Assembly (NCBI GenBank): GCA_040772505.1
Contig: JAXGYA010000001.1
Span: 248,001 to 312,000 of the forward strand
Source: Mariniphaga sp040772505
GTDB taxonomy: Bacteria; Bacteroidota; Bacteroidia; Bacteroidales; Prolixibacteraceae
DNA: 64,000 nucleotides
Direction: 5' to 3'
Made by a program: the position numbers and the translations under genes. How positions within the stretch are numbered: position 1 is the stretch's first letter; every line of letters begins with the position of its first letter. Below the pieces are notes generated by a model that saw only the letters and a list, made by a program, of their open reading frames with translations, was not told the origin of the DNA and made no database searches. Shown here in pieces: positions 48,767-57,117 of the stretch.

Positions 48767-49841
48767 TTTCGGTTTGCATTCGTATGGAGTCTTCATGAAT
48801 CAACTGGAACAGAATCTTCACAAATGTTTCATTCAAATTCAGTCTTTTTCCCATATTTACGCGGTTATCCATAAGCTGGCTCCAGCGATTTATCTGAAGC
48901 GCCATCACGTTATTCTCTTTTTTGTACTTTCCGATTTGCTTTACAATATCAACACGTGAGGCGAGCATTTCAAGCAACTCTGAATCAATAACATCTATGC
49001 GGCTTCGCAGCATTTCAAGCCGGTTTTCGAATTCAGGATTATTTACTGTTTCATGCTTAATAACAAGTTTGTCGAGCAATTTTCCCATGTCAGCCGGAGT
49101 AAGCTGCTGAGCAGAATCACTCAGGGCACAGGAGGGGTCAATGTGCGATTCAATCATCAGTCCATCCATTCCCATATCGAAAGCTTTTTGGGAAATTTCA
49201 AAAAGGTATTCACGTTTACCGGCAATATGGCTGGGATCGCAAATAATGGGGAGGTTAGGCATCATTCGCCTCAATTCAATAACTGTTTTCCAATTGGGAT
49301 AATTCCGGTAAACAGATTCCCGGAAAGGAGTGAATCCCCGGTGAATAGCTACAATATTTTTTATTCCTGCCTGATAGATTCTCTCTATTGCACCCATCCA
49401 GAGCTGCAAGTCGGGATTTACAGGGTTTTTTACCATAATCACCATATTACTCCCTTTCACCACATCGGCAATTTCCTGAACAACAAATGGGCTTGCAGTT
49501 GAACGTGCGCCAATCCAAATTACGTCCACCCCGGCTTTCATTGCTTCTTCGGTATGCTGTGCGTTTGCCACTTCAGTGCCAACATAAAGGCCGGTTTCCT
49601 GCTTAATTCTTTGCATCCATTTCAATCCGACAGAACCAACTCCTTCAAACGAACCGGGACGGGTGCGGGGTTTCCAGATACCTCCGCGATAGACAAAAAC
49701 ACGCGGGTCTTTTGCAAGCAATTTCGCTGTTTCAATTGCCTGTTCTTCAGTTTCGAGGCTGCATGGTCCTGCAATCAAAAGCGGATTATTGATGTGAGGC
49801 AGCCACTCTTTTATCGGATTAATTTCAAGTTGAGTACTCAT
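48741..49841 (-). CDS. bifunctional DAHP synthase / chorismate mutase
   Basis: 366 residues. DAHP synthase (KDSA-like, residues 1-265): PLLIAGPCSLETEEQ, VYRGGIWKPRTRPGSFEGVG, IWIGARSTASPFVVQEIAD, VKNPVNPDLQLWMGAIE and CDPSHIAGKREY. A type II chorismate mutase (about 278-355) follows: RLEMLRSRIDVIDSELLEMLASRVDIVKQIGKYKK. The fused enzyme makes the first shikimate-pathway intermediate and diverts chorismate to prephenate. It starts 2 bp after tyrA and shares its attenuator. No prephenate dehydratase gene is in this window. Confidence 0.95.
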   Translation of the reverse strand: MSTQLEINPIKEWLPHINNPLLIAGPCSLETEEQAIETAKLLAKDPRVFVYRGGIWKPRTRPGSFEGVGSVGLKWMQRIKQETGLYVGTEVANAQHTEEAMKAGVDVIWIGARSTASPFVVQEIADVVKGSNMVIMVKNPVNPDLQLWMGAIERIYQAGIKNIVAIHRGFTPFRESVYRNYPNWKTVIELRRMMPNLPIICDPSHIAGKREYLFEISQKAFDMGMDGLMIESHIDPSCALSDSAQQLTPADMGKLLDKLVIKHETVNNPEFENRLEMLRSRIDVIDSELLEMLASRVDIVKQIGKYKKENNVMALQINRWSQLMDNRVNMGKRLNLNETFVKILFQLIHEDSIRMQTEIMDSKPNS

Positions 49842-49843
49842 TG

Positions 49844-50740
49844 TTATTTTGTATAAAGTTTTACAATCGTTTCTTCATTTCTAATCATGTGATGATTCTC
49901 ACCATCCAGAATATTTCTGATTTTATTGGCATTCAGAATGAGCTCTTCCAGTTTTTCAAACTCACTGTTTTTGATACAATCGCGGAATTGCTGCAAATGC
50001 CGGATATAAACATCGAGGGAGTTAACCACATAGTGATTATTTTGTTCAAAAATAGGTTTCCACATAGAGCATGAACTTTTTGCCAGCCTGACCGTTGAGC
50101 GGAAACCTCCGCTGGCAAGGTCGAAAATGATATTCCGGTCTTGATTTGACTGCACTGCATTAGCCAAAGCAAAAGCTGCCGCATGAGGCAAATGGGATAC
50201 AAACGCAGTGCTGTGGTCCTGCTCATCTGAAGTCATATAAGCGATATCCATATTCAGCACCTGAAACATTTTTTCCACAAGAGCCAGATGCTGCGGCCCG
50301 GAATCCTGCTGATCGCAAATGATTGCAATTTTCTCTTTAAACAGCTCATCAAGAGCTGCAAAAGGTCCTGAATCTTCTGTCCCCGACATCGGATGAGCCG
50401 GAACAAACTGTTTCCTGCGGGGATGATTCTTAACTTTACCGGTAATTACCTTTTTGGTTGAACCCATATCTGTTACGGTTGTGTTTGAGCCAATCCTGTC
50501 AAGAACTGCCGGCAAAACTTCCAGCTCCTTGTCAACCGGAACGGCTATAATAACCAAATCAGCCTCTTTCACCGCCTCATCAAGTGGCTCAACACGGTCA
50601 ACCAACCCAATTTCCAGGGCTTGACGGGCATGATTTTCATTCACATCAGAGCCAACCAGCTCGGTAGCAAACTTTGTTCGCCGCAAATCTTTGGCTAAAG
50701 AACCGCCAATTAAACCCAATCCAATAATTGATATCTTCAT
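49844..50740 (-). CDS. tyrA: prephenate dehydrogenase
   Basis: 298 residues. The NAD-binding start is SIIGLGLIGGSLAKDL. It continues VIIAVPVDKELEVL, VTDMGSTKKVI and FVPAHPMSGTEDSGPFAA, then the helical dimer domain with AFVSHLPHAAAFALANAV. It oxidises prephenate to 4-hydroxyphenylpyruvate, the tyrosine precursor. It is the first structural gene of the operon and is preceded by a Tyr/Phe leader peptide and an intrinsic terminator, so it is probably controlled by attenuation. Confidence 0.95.
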   Translation of the reverse strand: MKISIIGLGLIGGSLAKDLRRTKFATELVGSDVNENHARQALEIGLVDRVEPLDEAVKEADLVIIAVPVDKELEVLPAVLDRIGSNTTVTDMGSTKKVITGKVKNHPRRKQFVPAHPMSGTEDSGPFAALDELFKEKIAIICDQQDSGPQHLALVEKMFQVLNMDIAYMTSDEQDHSTAFVSHLPHAAAFALANAVQSNQDRNIIFDLASGGFRSTVRLAKSSCSMWKPIFEQNNHYVVNSLDVYIRHLQQFRDCIKNSEFEKLEELILNANKIRNILDGENHHMIRNEETIVKLYTK

Positions 50741-50760
50741 TTTCTAAAAATTTGTCAAAA

Positions 50761-50790
50761 AAAAAGTCCCGGAAACTCCGGGACTTTTTG
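50761..50790 (-). terminator. attenuator terminator ahead of tyrA
   Basis: On the minus strand AAAAAGTCCCGGA pairs with TCCGGGACTTTTT around GTT, followed by nine T in all. It lies between the leader peptide and tyrA, so it can stop transcription before the structural genes. A competing pairing of UCGGGAU (50834-50828) with GUCCCGG (50784-50778) would block it. Confidence 0.8.
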
Positions 50791-50817
50791 TAAAATATTT
50801 ACTTTTATAACAATACC

Positions 50818-50892
50818 TTACTGACTGATCCCGATTTCAGAACCAAAGTAAAAAAAGGAGTAAAAATAAGTATTGTTAACTGTTGCAATCAT
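50818..50892 (-). CDS. leader peptide of the tyrA operon (Tyr/Phe-rich)
   Basis: 24 codons from ATG 50892 to TAA 50818. The centre reads TYFYSFFYF: three Tyr and four Phe in nine codons (codons at 50868-50845). The reading frame ends shortly before the attenuator terminator. Stalling at Tyr or Phe codons when the charged tRNAs are scarce would expose 50834-50828 for antitermination. Too short for standard gene finders. No strong Shine-Dalgarno is seen, which is usual for this phylum. Confidence 0.75.
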   Translation of the reverse strand: MIATVNNTYFYSFFYFGSEIGISQ

Positions 50893-50910
50893 TTTCTTAC
50901 AATTTGAAAA

Positions 50911-50918
50911 CAAATATA
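50911..50918 (-). promoter_or_regulatory. -7 element of the tyrA operon (TATATTTG)
   Basis: A TAnnTTTG match 18 bp upstream of the leader-peptide start; transcription would begin about 10 nt before that ATG. The -33 element is not clear. Confidence 0.55.
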
Positions 50919-50985
50919 GATGTTTACTTTCAATAGTGTATCATTTTTTTTGAAAAATTTTTCAGAACTACAGAATAACTGAGTA

Positions 50986-52065
50986 TTATAGGCTGTTAAC
51001 TGCATTCAGGTCAGAGAAAGCCTGCTGCAGGCGGGCGATCATTGACTCTTCAGCTTTGCGTATCCACACACGCGGGTCATAAAACTTTTTATTTGGAATG
51101 TCGTCTCCATCGGGATTTCCAATCTGCCCCTGCAGATAAGCGTGTTTTTCAGCTTCAAATTTTCTTACGCCGTCCCAGTATGCCCATTGCGTATCGGTGT
51201 CAATGTTCATTTTAATTACCCCGTAACTAATCGCTTCACGAATATCCTCCAGTGAAGAGCCTGAACCTCCGTGGAATACAAAATAAACCGGCAAATCCTC
51301 TTCGAGATTAAGTTTTTCCTTAATGTATTTCTGCGAATTCTTTAAAATTGTTGGTTCCAGTCTAACATTGCCCGGTTTATAAACACCATGAACATTCCCG
51401 AATGCAGCAGCAACTGTGAAATTGGGGCTCACTTTGCTGAGCTCCTGATATGCATAAAAGACTTCTTTGGGCTGGGTGTATAACCTTGAGCTGTCAATAC
51501 CTGTATTATCCACTCCATCTTCTTCACCGCCGGTTATACCCAATTCAATTTCGAGGGTCATTCCCATTTTGCTCATTCTTTCGAGATACCTTTTGCTGAT
51601 TTCAATGTTCTCTTCCAGCGATTCTTCTGAGAGATCAAGCATGTGTGAGCTGTAGAGCGGTTTACCTGTTTCGGCAAAGTGCTTTTCACTGGCATCCAGC
51701 AGTCCGTCAATCCAGGGAAGAAGTTTTTTTGCAGCGTGATCGGTATGCAGTATAGCACGTACTCCATAAGCTTCTGCTAATGTGTGAATATGCTTTGCAC
51801 CAGCTATACCACCCAAAATTGCAGCTTGCTGCCCTTCAAGCTTCAAACCTTTACCTGCATTAAAAACTGCACCGCCATTTGAAAACTGAATGATTACCGG
51901 TGAGTTTGCCACTTTAGCTGCTTCAAGTACAGCATTGATTGACGATGAGCCTACCACGTTTACAGCCGGAAGTGCAAACTTGTTTTGGTGAGCTACTTTA
52001 AAAATGTATTGTAAATCGGAACCCGTTACAACACCCGGCTTAACAACATCAGCTATTCTTTTCAT
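50986..52065 (-). CDS. fba: fructose-bisphosphate aldolase, class II
   Basis: 359 residues. Zinc and substrate motifs: ILHTDHAAKKLLPW, LEIELGITGGEEDGVDN, FGNVHGVYKPGNVRL, FHGGSGSS and KMNIDTDTQWAYWDGVRKFE. It cleaves fructose 1,6-bisphosphate to triose phosphates in glycolysis and the reverse in gluconeogenesis. The length fits the class IIA (E. coli FbaA) type. It is a single gene with a strong promoter match upstream. Confidence 0.96.
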   Translation of the reverse strand: MKRIADVVKPGVVTGSDLQYIFKVAHQNKFALPAVNVVGSSSINAVLEAAKVANSPVIIQFSNGGAVFNAGKGLKLEGQQAAILGGIAGAKHIHTLAEAYGVRAILHTDHAAKKLLPWIDGLLDASEKHFAETGKPLYSSHMLDLSEESLEENIEISKRYLERMSKMGMTLEIELGITGGEEDGVDNTGIDSSRLYTQPKEVFYAYQELSKVSPNFTVAAAFGNVHGVYKPGNVRLEPTILKNSQKYIKEKLNLEEDLPVYFVFHGGSGSSLEDIREAISYGVIKMNIDTDTQWAYWDGVRKFEAEKHAYLQGQIGNPDGDDIPNKKFYDPRVWIRKAEESMIARLQQAFSDLNAVNSL

Positions 52066-52117
52066 AACTTATTATTTTTTAAAATTTTGACTTGAAATTA
52101 TCACTACACTTTAGATA

Positions 52118-52149
52118 CAAATCTACAAATTTGATGTAATGACAACAAA
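52118..52149 (-). promoter_or_regulatory. promoter of fba (TTTG-N20-TAGATTTG)
   Basis: On the minus strand TTTG at 52149-52146, a 20-bp spacer, then TAGATTTG at 52125-52118. Both elements and the spacing match the Bacteroidota -33/-7 consensus. It lies about 53 bp ahead of the start codon. Confidence 0.7.
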
Positions 52150-52270
52150 AACAGAATGTTAATGAAGAATAAATTCTTTATTTATTAATATTCGTCAAGA
52201 TTTAAAATACACACTTTGCGAAGCGGACTTTAAAAATGATTTTTTTAGAATTTTCAGGTTAAAAGACCCA

Positions 52271-52381
52271 CTATTCTGAAAGCACCTCGCCATCGGTAGT
52301 GAAAACCACAACTTTTAATTTTAAAGGAATTTTTCGCTCAGTTTCAGATGTAAATTCAGAAGCAATCACACAGCTACTCAT
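52271..52381 (-). CDS. possible 36-residue small ORF
   Basis: ATG 52381 to TAG 52271 encodes MSSCVIASEFTSETER... ending VVFTTDGEVLSE. There is no recognisable family, signal peptide or membrane segment. It sits in the fba-crp gap, and a GGGAGA lies about 13 bp upstream as a possible ribosome site. Chance is a serious alternative. Confidence 0.2.
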   Translation of the reverse strand: MSSCVIASEFTSETERKIPLKLKVVVFTTDGEVLSE

Positions 52382-52450
52382 CTGTTGCAACTATCTCCCG
52401 AATCATTGTTTTTCTTCTGTTTGAAAACAAAAGTAGAGCAAATGCGTTTA

Positions 52451-52464
52451 TTGATTTGTATCAA
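52451..52464. promoter_or_regulatory. perfect Fnr-type box (TTGAT-TTGT-ATCAA)
   Basis: TTGAT-N4-ATCAA is the classical Fnr binding consensus and here both halves match fully; the dyad extends one base further on each side (ATTGATTTGTATCAAT). It is 21-34 bp upstream of the Crp/Fnr gene start, so it probably mediates autoregulation. Confidence 0.65.
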
Positions 52465-52484
52465 TTGTTACAGAGTTTTATGAG

Positions 52485-53162
52485 ATGATAAATTTTACCT
52501 TTTTAAGCAGATCTCCGATTTTTACAGGGATTTCTGAGAATGAACTGGAAAGATTATTTAGTGAGATTCACTATCAGTTAAAAAATTTCAAGAAAGGGGA
52601 CCTGGTAGCGTTAGCCGGTGATTCTACTGAAAATTTATACGTTGTTCTTTCGGGAAGCGTAAGGGGTGAAATTATTGATTACAACGGAAATGTCATTAAG
52701 ATTGAGGATATTGAGGCGCCCCGTCCGCTGGCTACTGCCTTTTTGTTTGGAAAAGAAAATCGTTTTCCTGTGACGGTTACCGCAAATGAAGAGGTTAAAA
52801 TTCTTATCATCTCCATCCCTGAATTTTTGAAGCTTTTACAGCAAAGCACTCAAATTCTGAAAAATTTTCTGGACAGTATCTCCTCACGCAATCAATTTCT
52901 TATTCAAAAACTGCGTTTCTTAAATTTTAAAACCATCCGGGAAAAAGTTGCCTACTACTTTTTGCAACAAATTGGCGACAACCACCACTCCATTGAACTG
53001 AAGGGGACCCAGCAGCAACTATCAGAACTGTTTGGTGTTACACGTCCTTCGCTGGCGCGTGTTTTGAGCGATATGCAGCGTGAAAAGCTTTTCATCATCA
53101 ATAGAAAAACCGTAACTCTGCTGGACAAACCAAAACTGAACAAGATTCTTAATAATGGATAA
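52485..53162 (+). CDS. Crp/Fnr-family transcription regulator
   Basis: 225 residues. The cyclic-nucleotide-binding fold (about 10-125) includes FKKGDLVALAGDSTENLYVVLSGSVRGEIIDYNGNVIKIEDI and ATAFLFG. The C-terminal winged helix has TQQQLSELFGVTRPSLARVLSDMQREKLF near 165-195. There are no clustered cysteines, so it lacks a 4Fe-4S cluster of the classical Fnr kind; the ligand is unknown. Its promoter carries a perfect Fnr-type box. It overlaps pgeF by 8 bp, so the two are co-transcribed. Confidence 0.9.
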   Translation: MINFTFLSRSPIFTGISENELERLFSEIHYQLKNFKKGDLVALAGDSTENLYVVLSGSVRGEIIDYNGNVIKIEDIEAPRPLATAFLFGKENRFPVTVTANEEVKILIISIPEFLKLLQQSTQILKNFLDSISSRNQFLIQKLRFLNFKTIREKVAYYFLQQIGDNHHSIELKGTQQQLSELFGVTRPSLARVLSDMQREKLFIINRKTVTLLDKPKLNKILNNG

Positions 53163-53904
53163 ATCCCTCATTATATATCCACAATTTGCAGCATTTGAAA
53201 ATCTAATTGCATTTTTAACCACAAAAAAGACTTTCCCGGAAAACAGTTCGCCGCATTTCACCGGGGAGCGCTCCACAATATTCGAAGAGAACAGAAAAAA
53301 ACTTGCATCATTACTCAACATTTCTGTAAATCAATTGGTTTTTCCCCGGCAAACACACTCAAACTGTGTGGCAGGGATTTCAACAACTCCGGAAACTGAA
53401 CTAAAACAAACCGATGCAACAATCACTAACCAGAATGGAATTTGTTTATGTGTGCAAACCGCCGATTGTGTTCCAGTTCTGCTTTTCGATCCGGCTAAAA
53501 GAGTAGTTGCGGCTGTTCATGCAGGTTGGCGCGGAACCGTGAAAAATATCACAGGCAAGGCAGTTGAAAAATTCAAAAATTCTTATCTGTCAAATCCTGA
53601 AAATATTGTTGCAGTCATCGGTCCGTCAATCAGCGCTGAAGTTTATGAAGTGGGAAATGAAGTGATAGATGCAGTTTTCAGAAATATTCCCCATGCTGAA
53701 AAAGTGATTCATAAAAATTCTTCGGGAAAATATCATTTAGATCTTTGGGAATCTAACCGGCAGCTGCTGATTACACAAGGTTTAAACCCGGAAAACATCC
53801 ACATTTTTGGCGAATGTTCCTTTCTAAACGACAAAAAATATTTTTCAGCCCGCCGTGACGGTATAGAAACCGGACGAACAGTTTCGGGAATTATGATGTT
53901 GTAA
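53155..53904 (+). CDS. pgeF: peptidoglycan editing factor / multicopper-oxidase-like laccase-domain protein
   Basis: 249 residues of the YfiH family. Conserved metal-site residues: His in RQTHSNCVA, Cys in TADCVPVLLFDP and His in VHAGWRGTVKNI. PSISAEVYEVGNEV and the terminal GECSFLNDKKYFSARRDG are also typical. E. coli PgeF removes wrongly incorporated L-Ser from UDP-MurNAc; other relatives act on purine nucleosides. It starts inside the last codons of the Crp/Fnr gene. Confidence 0.92.
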   Translation: MDKSLIIYPQFAAFENLIAFLTTKKTFPENSSPHFTGERSTIFEENRKKLASLLNISVNQLVFPRQTHSNCVAGISTTPETELKQTDATITNQNGICLCVQTADCVPVLLFDPAKRVVAAVHAGWRGTVKNITGKAVEKFKNSYLSNPENIVAVIGPSISAEVYEVGNEVIDAVFRNIPHAEKVIHKNSSGKYHLDLWESNRQLLITQGLNPENIHIFGECSFLNDKKYFSARRDGIETGRTVSGIMML

Positions 53905-54020
53905 ACCTATTCTATAAAAATCCTTAATTTCCATTATCTTCTTTCTGTTTTATCCAAAACCTTTATCTTCGCATAAATTAACTATTTGTGAAAAAATTCT
54001 AAATACGGAAAACAGTAGAA

Positions 54021-57000
54021 ATGAAAAAATATAAATTGGTTAACAATCTGACAGGATGGGTTATATTCCTGATTTCCTCAATTGTTTATTTAATGACCAT
54101 TGAGCCTACTACCAGCTTCTGGGACTGCGGCGAATTCATCACCACATCATTCAAGCTTGAGATCGGGCATCCGCCGGGTGCGCCAATTTTCATGCTTTTC
54201 GGAAGATTTTTTACACTATTTGGCGGCGCTGAAAACGCCGCTGTGCTGATAAATTCCATGTCGGCGCTTGCCAGCGGGTTCACTATTCTATTCATGTTCT
54301 GGTCAATTACGCACCTTTCCCTCAAACTGGTGAGCAACAATGGAAATATAACCAGGGGTAACATTATCTCAATCATGGTTGCCGGTGTTGTCGGTTCGCT
54401 GGCATATACCTTTTCCGATACATTCTGGTTTTCGGCAGTTGAAGGCGAAGTTTATGCATTTTCATCGATGCTCACCGCTCTTGTTTTTTGGGCAATCCTG
54501 AAATGGGAAGATGTTGCCGATGAGCCCTATGCCAACCGCTGGCTTGTTTTCATTGCCTACATTCTTGGCTTGTCAATCGGTGTGCACCTGCTGAATTTGT
54601 TAGCCATTCCGGCAATTGTTTTTGTCTATTATTTCAGGAAATACACGCCTAACCGAAAAGGTTTTATTGTGGCGCTGATTGTTTCTGTTGCTATCATCGG
54701 TATTCTCATGTGGGGGATAATCCCCGGCGTGGTAACCGTGGCTTCATGGTTTGAACTGCTTTTTGTGAATGGTTTTGGACTGCCGATTAAAACAGGAGCA
54801 GTAATTTATATTGCCCTGATTGTGGCAGCAATTATATACGGTATCCGCTACACCATGGAAAAGAAATTGGTGCTTTGGAACACAGTAATTGTGATGATTA
54901 CCGTTATTCTCATCGGATACTCCTCTTTTGCCTTAATCATCATCCGTTCTGCTGCCGAACCTCCCATGGACCAAAACAGTCCAAAGGATGTTTTTTCCCT
55001 TCTGGGATATCTCAACAGGGAGCAGTACGGCAACCGCCCTTTGTTCTACGGAGAGTATTACAATTCGCCACTCAGCCCCAATGAACGTTACAAGGAAGGG
55101 AAACCTGTTTATTCACAGATTGATGGAAAATATGTAGAAACCGACCGCAGGGTTATACCCAACTATGACGATAAATTTAAAACACTTTTCCCCCGGATGT
55201 GGAGCAGCACCGACCCGGCTCATGCTCAGGCTTATCAGGAGTGGGCTGGCATTAAGGGAAGACGTGTTCAGCACATGAATGAATCGGGCGAAAGGGAGAT
55301 CATCATTAAACCTACTTTTGTGGAAAATATTCGCTTTTTCCTCCGCTATCAGGTGGGACACATGTATTTCCGATATTTTATGTGGAATTTTGCAGGAAGA
55401 CAAAACGATATACAGGGGCATGGCGGGCCGTTATACGGAAACTGGCTGAGCGGAATTAAATTTTTCGATGAAATACGCTTAGGAAGTCAGGACAACCTCC
55501 CCGACCGTTTTGCCAACAATAAGGCGAGAAACACATATTATTTTCTACCTTTGATATTGGGACTGCTTGGTGTTTTCTACCAGAACAGCAAAGGAGCAAA
55601 GGGCAAACAGGGACTGTGGGTTATTTTCCTGCTCTTTTTCATGACCGGTCTTGCCATTGTGATTTATCTTAACCAAAATCCCCTGCAGCCCAGGGAGCGG
55701 GATTATGCCTATGCCGGTTCCTTCTATGCTTTTGCCATGTGGATTGGTATTGGCGCTCTGGCAATTATTGAAACACTTAAAAAATATATGAGCGAAACCG
55801 TTGCTGCTTCTGCAACCGGTGTTGTTACTCTGCTTTTGGTTCCCGGAATAATGGCTGTGGAAAACTGGGACGACCATGATCGCTCGGGAAGATACACTGC
55901 ACGCGATTTAGGCGCCAATTATCTTAAAACCTGCCAGCCCAATGGAATCATCTTCACCAACGGGGACAATGACACTTTTCCTCTCTGGTATAACCAGGAA
56001 GTGGAAGGCGTGCGCACCGACACGCGCGTCTGTAATCTGAGCTACTTGCAAACCGACTGGTATATCAACCAGATGCGACGCAAAGCCTACGATTCAGATC
56101 CTCTGCCCTTTTCCATGGATGAAGACAAATACCGCCAGGGAACACGTGACATCGTCTATTTAATTGACGACCCGCGAATTAAGCGGAAATTTGTAGGTTT
56201 GGAAGAAGCTGTCAGCTGGATTTCTTCCGAAAATCCGGCAACAAAATTACGCCAGGCAGGAGATGCATCTTTCCTCCCCAAGAAAGTTATCAAATATAAG
56301 GTGGACAAAGAAGCTGTCATTCGCAACAATGTGGTCAGGCCTCAGGACTATGATAAAATCGTGGACACCATCACCATCGATTTGTCCGGGCGCAATTATC
56401 TGCCAAAAGATGAGATGATGATTCTCGACATGCTGGCTACCAACAACTGGGAACGCCCCATTTACTGGGCAATAACTGTTGGAAGAAACAAATACCTGAA
56501 CCTTCAGGAATATTTTCAGGTGGAAGGCTTTGCCTACCGGTTTGTTCCCATCAGCGGCGTGGATAATCCGGAAAGGCTGGCGTTCGGCACCGTGGCAACA
56601 GACATTATGTATGACAACATGATGAATAAGTTTAAATACGGCAACATGAACGACCCGAAGGTTTATATTGATGAAAACAACTCCCGGATGATGACAAATA
56701 TCCGTAACAGCTTCAACCGTCTGGCAACTGGCCTGATTGAGGAGGGAAAAAAGGACTCTGCAATTGCCGTGATTGACCGGTGCTTTGAGCTGATTCCGGG
56801 AAGTATTGTTCCTTATGAATATTTCACGCTGGAGCTTTCGGAAAACTATTATCGTGCCGGCGCAAGAGAAAAAGGGAAACAGATTTTAGAAGAGGTTTTC
56901 AACACGTTTGATGATGAACTGGCCTATTTCTTTACCATGGGTGTTCGTTTTACAAATTCAGCAGCTGTTAATGAAGAGATTCAGCGAAACCTGTTCTACA

Positions 57001-57104
57001 TGCAGCGCATAGAGAGAACAGCCCGAAATTTTGAAGAAACCGAACTTCAGGAAAAGATCGAAGCGAGCATGAGAAAGCATTTTGAAACCTACAATTTACT
57101 CTAA
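54021..57104 (+). CDS. DUF2723 membrane protein (predicted protein O-mannosyltransferase-like)
   Basis: 1027 residues. The N-terminal half has about twelve to fourteen membrane helices. The start TIEPTTSFWDCGEFITTSFKLEIGHPPGAPIFMLFGRFF carries the acidic motif common in GT-C glycosyltransferases. The C-terminal ~400 residues are soluble and end in a TPR-like helical region (SAIAVIDRCFELIPGSIVPYEYFTLELSENYYRAGAREKGK). Bacteroidota homologues are linked to protein glycosylation or lipopolysaccharide decoration, but no reaction is established here. It is followed 13 bp later by purD. Confidence 0.85.
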   Translation: MKKYKLVNNLTGWVIFLISSIVYLMTIEPTTSFWDCGEFITTSFKLEIGHPPGAPIFMLFGRFFTLFGGAENAAVLINSMSALASGFTILFMFWSITHLSLKLVSNNGNITRGNIISIMVAGVVGSLAYTFSDTFWFSAVEGEVYAFSSMLTALVFWAILKWEDVADEPYANRWLVFIAYILGLSIGVHLLNLLAIPAIVFVYYFRKYTPNRKGFIVALIVSVAIIGILMWGIIPGVVTVASWFELLFVNGFGLPIKTGAVIYIALIVAAIIYGIRYTMEKKLVLWNTVIVMITVILIGYSSFALIIIRSAAEPPMDQNSPKDVFSLLGYLNREQYGNRPLFYGEYYNSPLSPNERYKEGKPVYSQIDGKYVETDRRVIPNYDDKFKTLFPRMWSSTDPAHAQAYQEWAGIKGRRVQHMNESGEREIIIKPTFVENIRFFLRYQVGHMYFRYFMWNFAGRQNDIQGHGGPLYGNWLSGIKFFDEIRLGSQDNLPDRFANNKARNTYYFLPLILGLLGVFYQNSKGAKGKQGLWVIFLLFFMTGLAIVIYLNQNPLQPRERDYAYAGSFYAFAMWIGIGALAIIETLKKYMSETVAASATGVVTLLLVPGIMAVENWDDHDRSGRYTARDLGANYLKTCQPNGIIFTNGDNDTFPLWYNQEVEGVRTDTRVCNLSYLQTDWYINQMRRKAYDSDPLPFSMDEDKYRQGTRDIVYLIDDPRIKRKFVGLEEAVSWISSENPATKLRQAGDASFLPKKVIKYKVDKEAVIRNNVVRPQDYDKIVDTITIDLSGRNYLPKDEMMILDMLATNNWERPIYWAITVGRNKYLNLQEYFQVEGFAYRFVPISGVDNPERLAFGTVATDIMYDNMMNKFKYGNMNDPKVYIDENNSRMMTNIRNSFNRLATGLIEEGKKDSAIAVIDRCFELIPGSIVPYEYFTLELSENYYRAGAREKGKQILEEVFNTFDDELAYFFTMGVRFTNSAAVNEEIQRNLFYMQRIERTARNFEETELQEKIEASMRKHFETYNLL

Positions 57105-57117
57105 GGCTGAAACGAAC

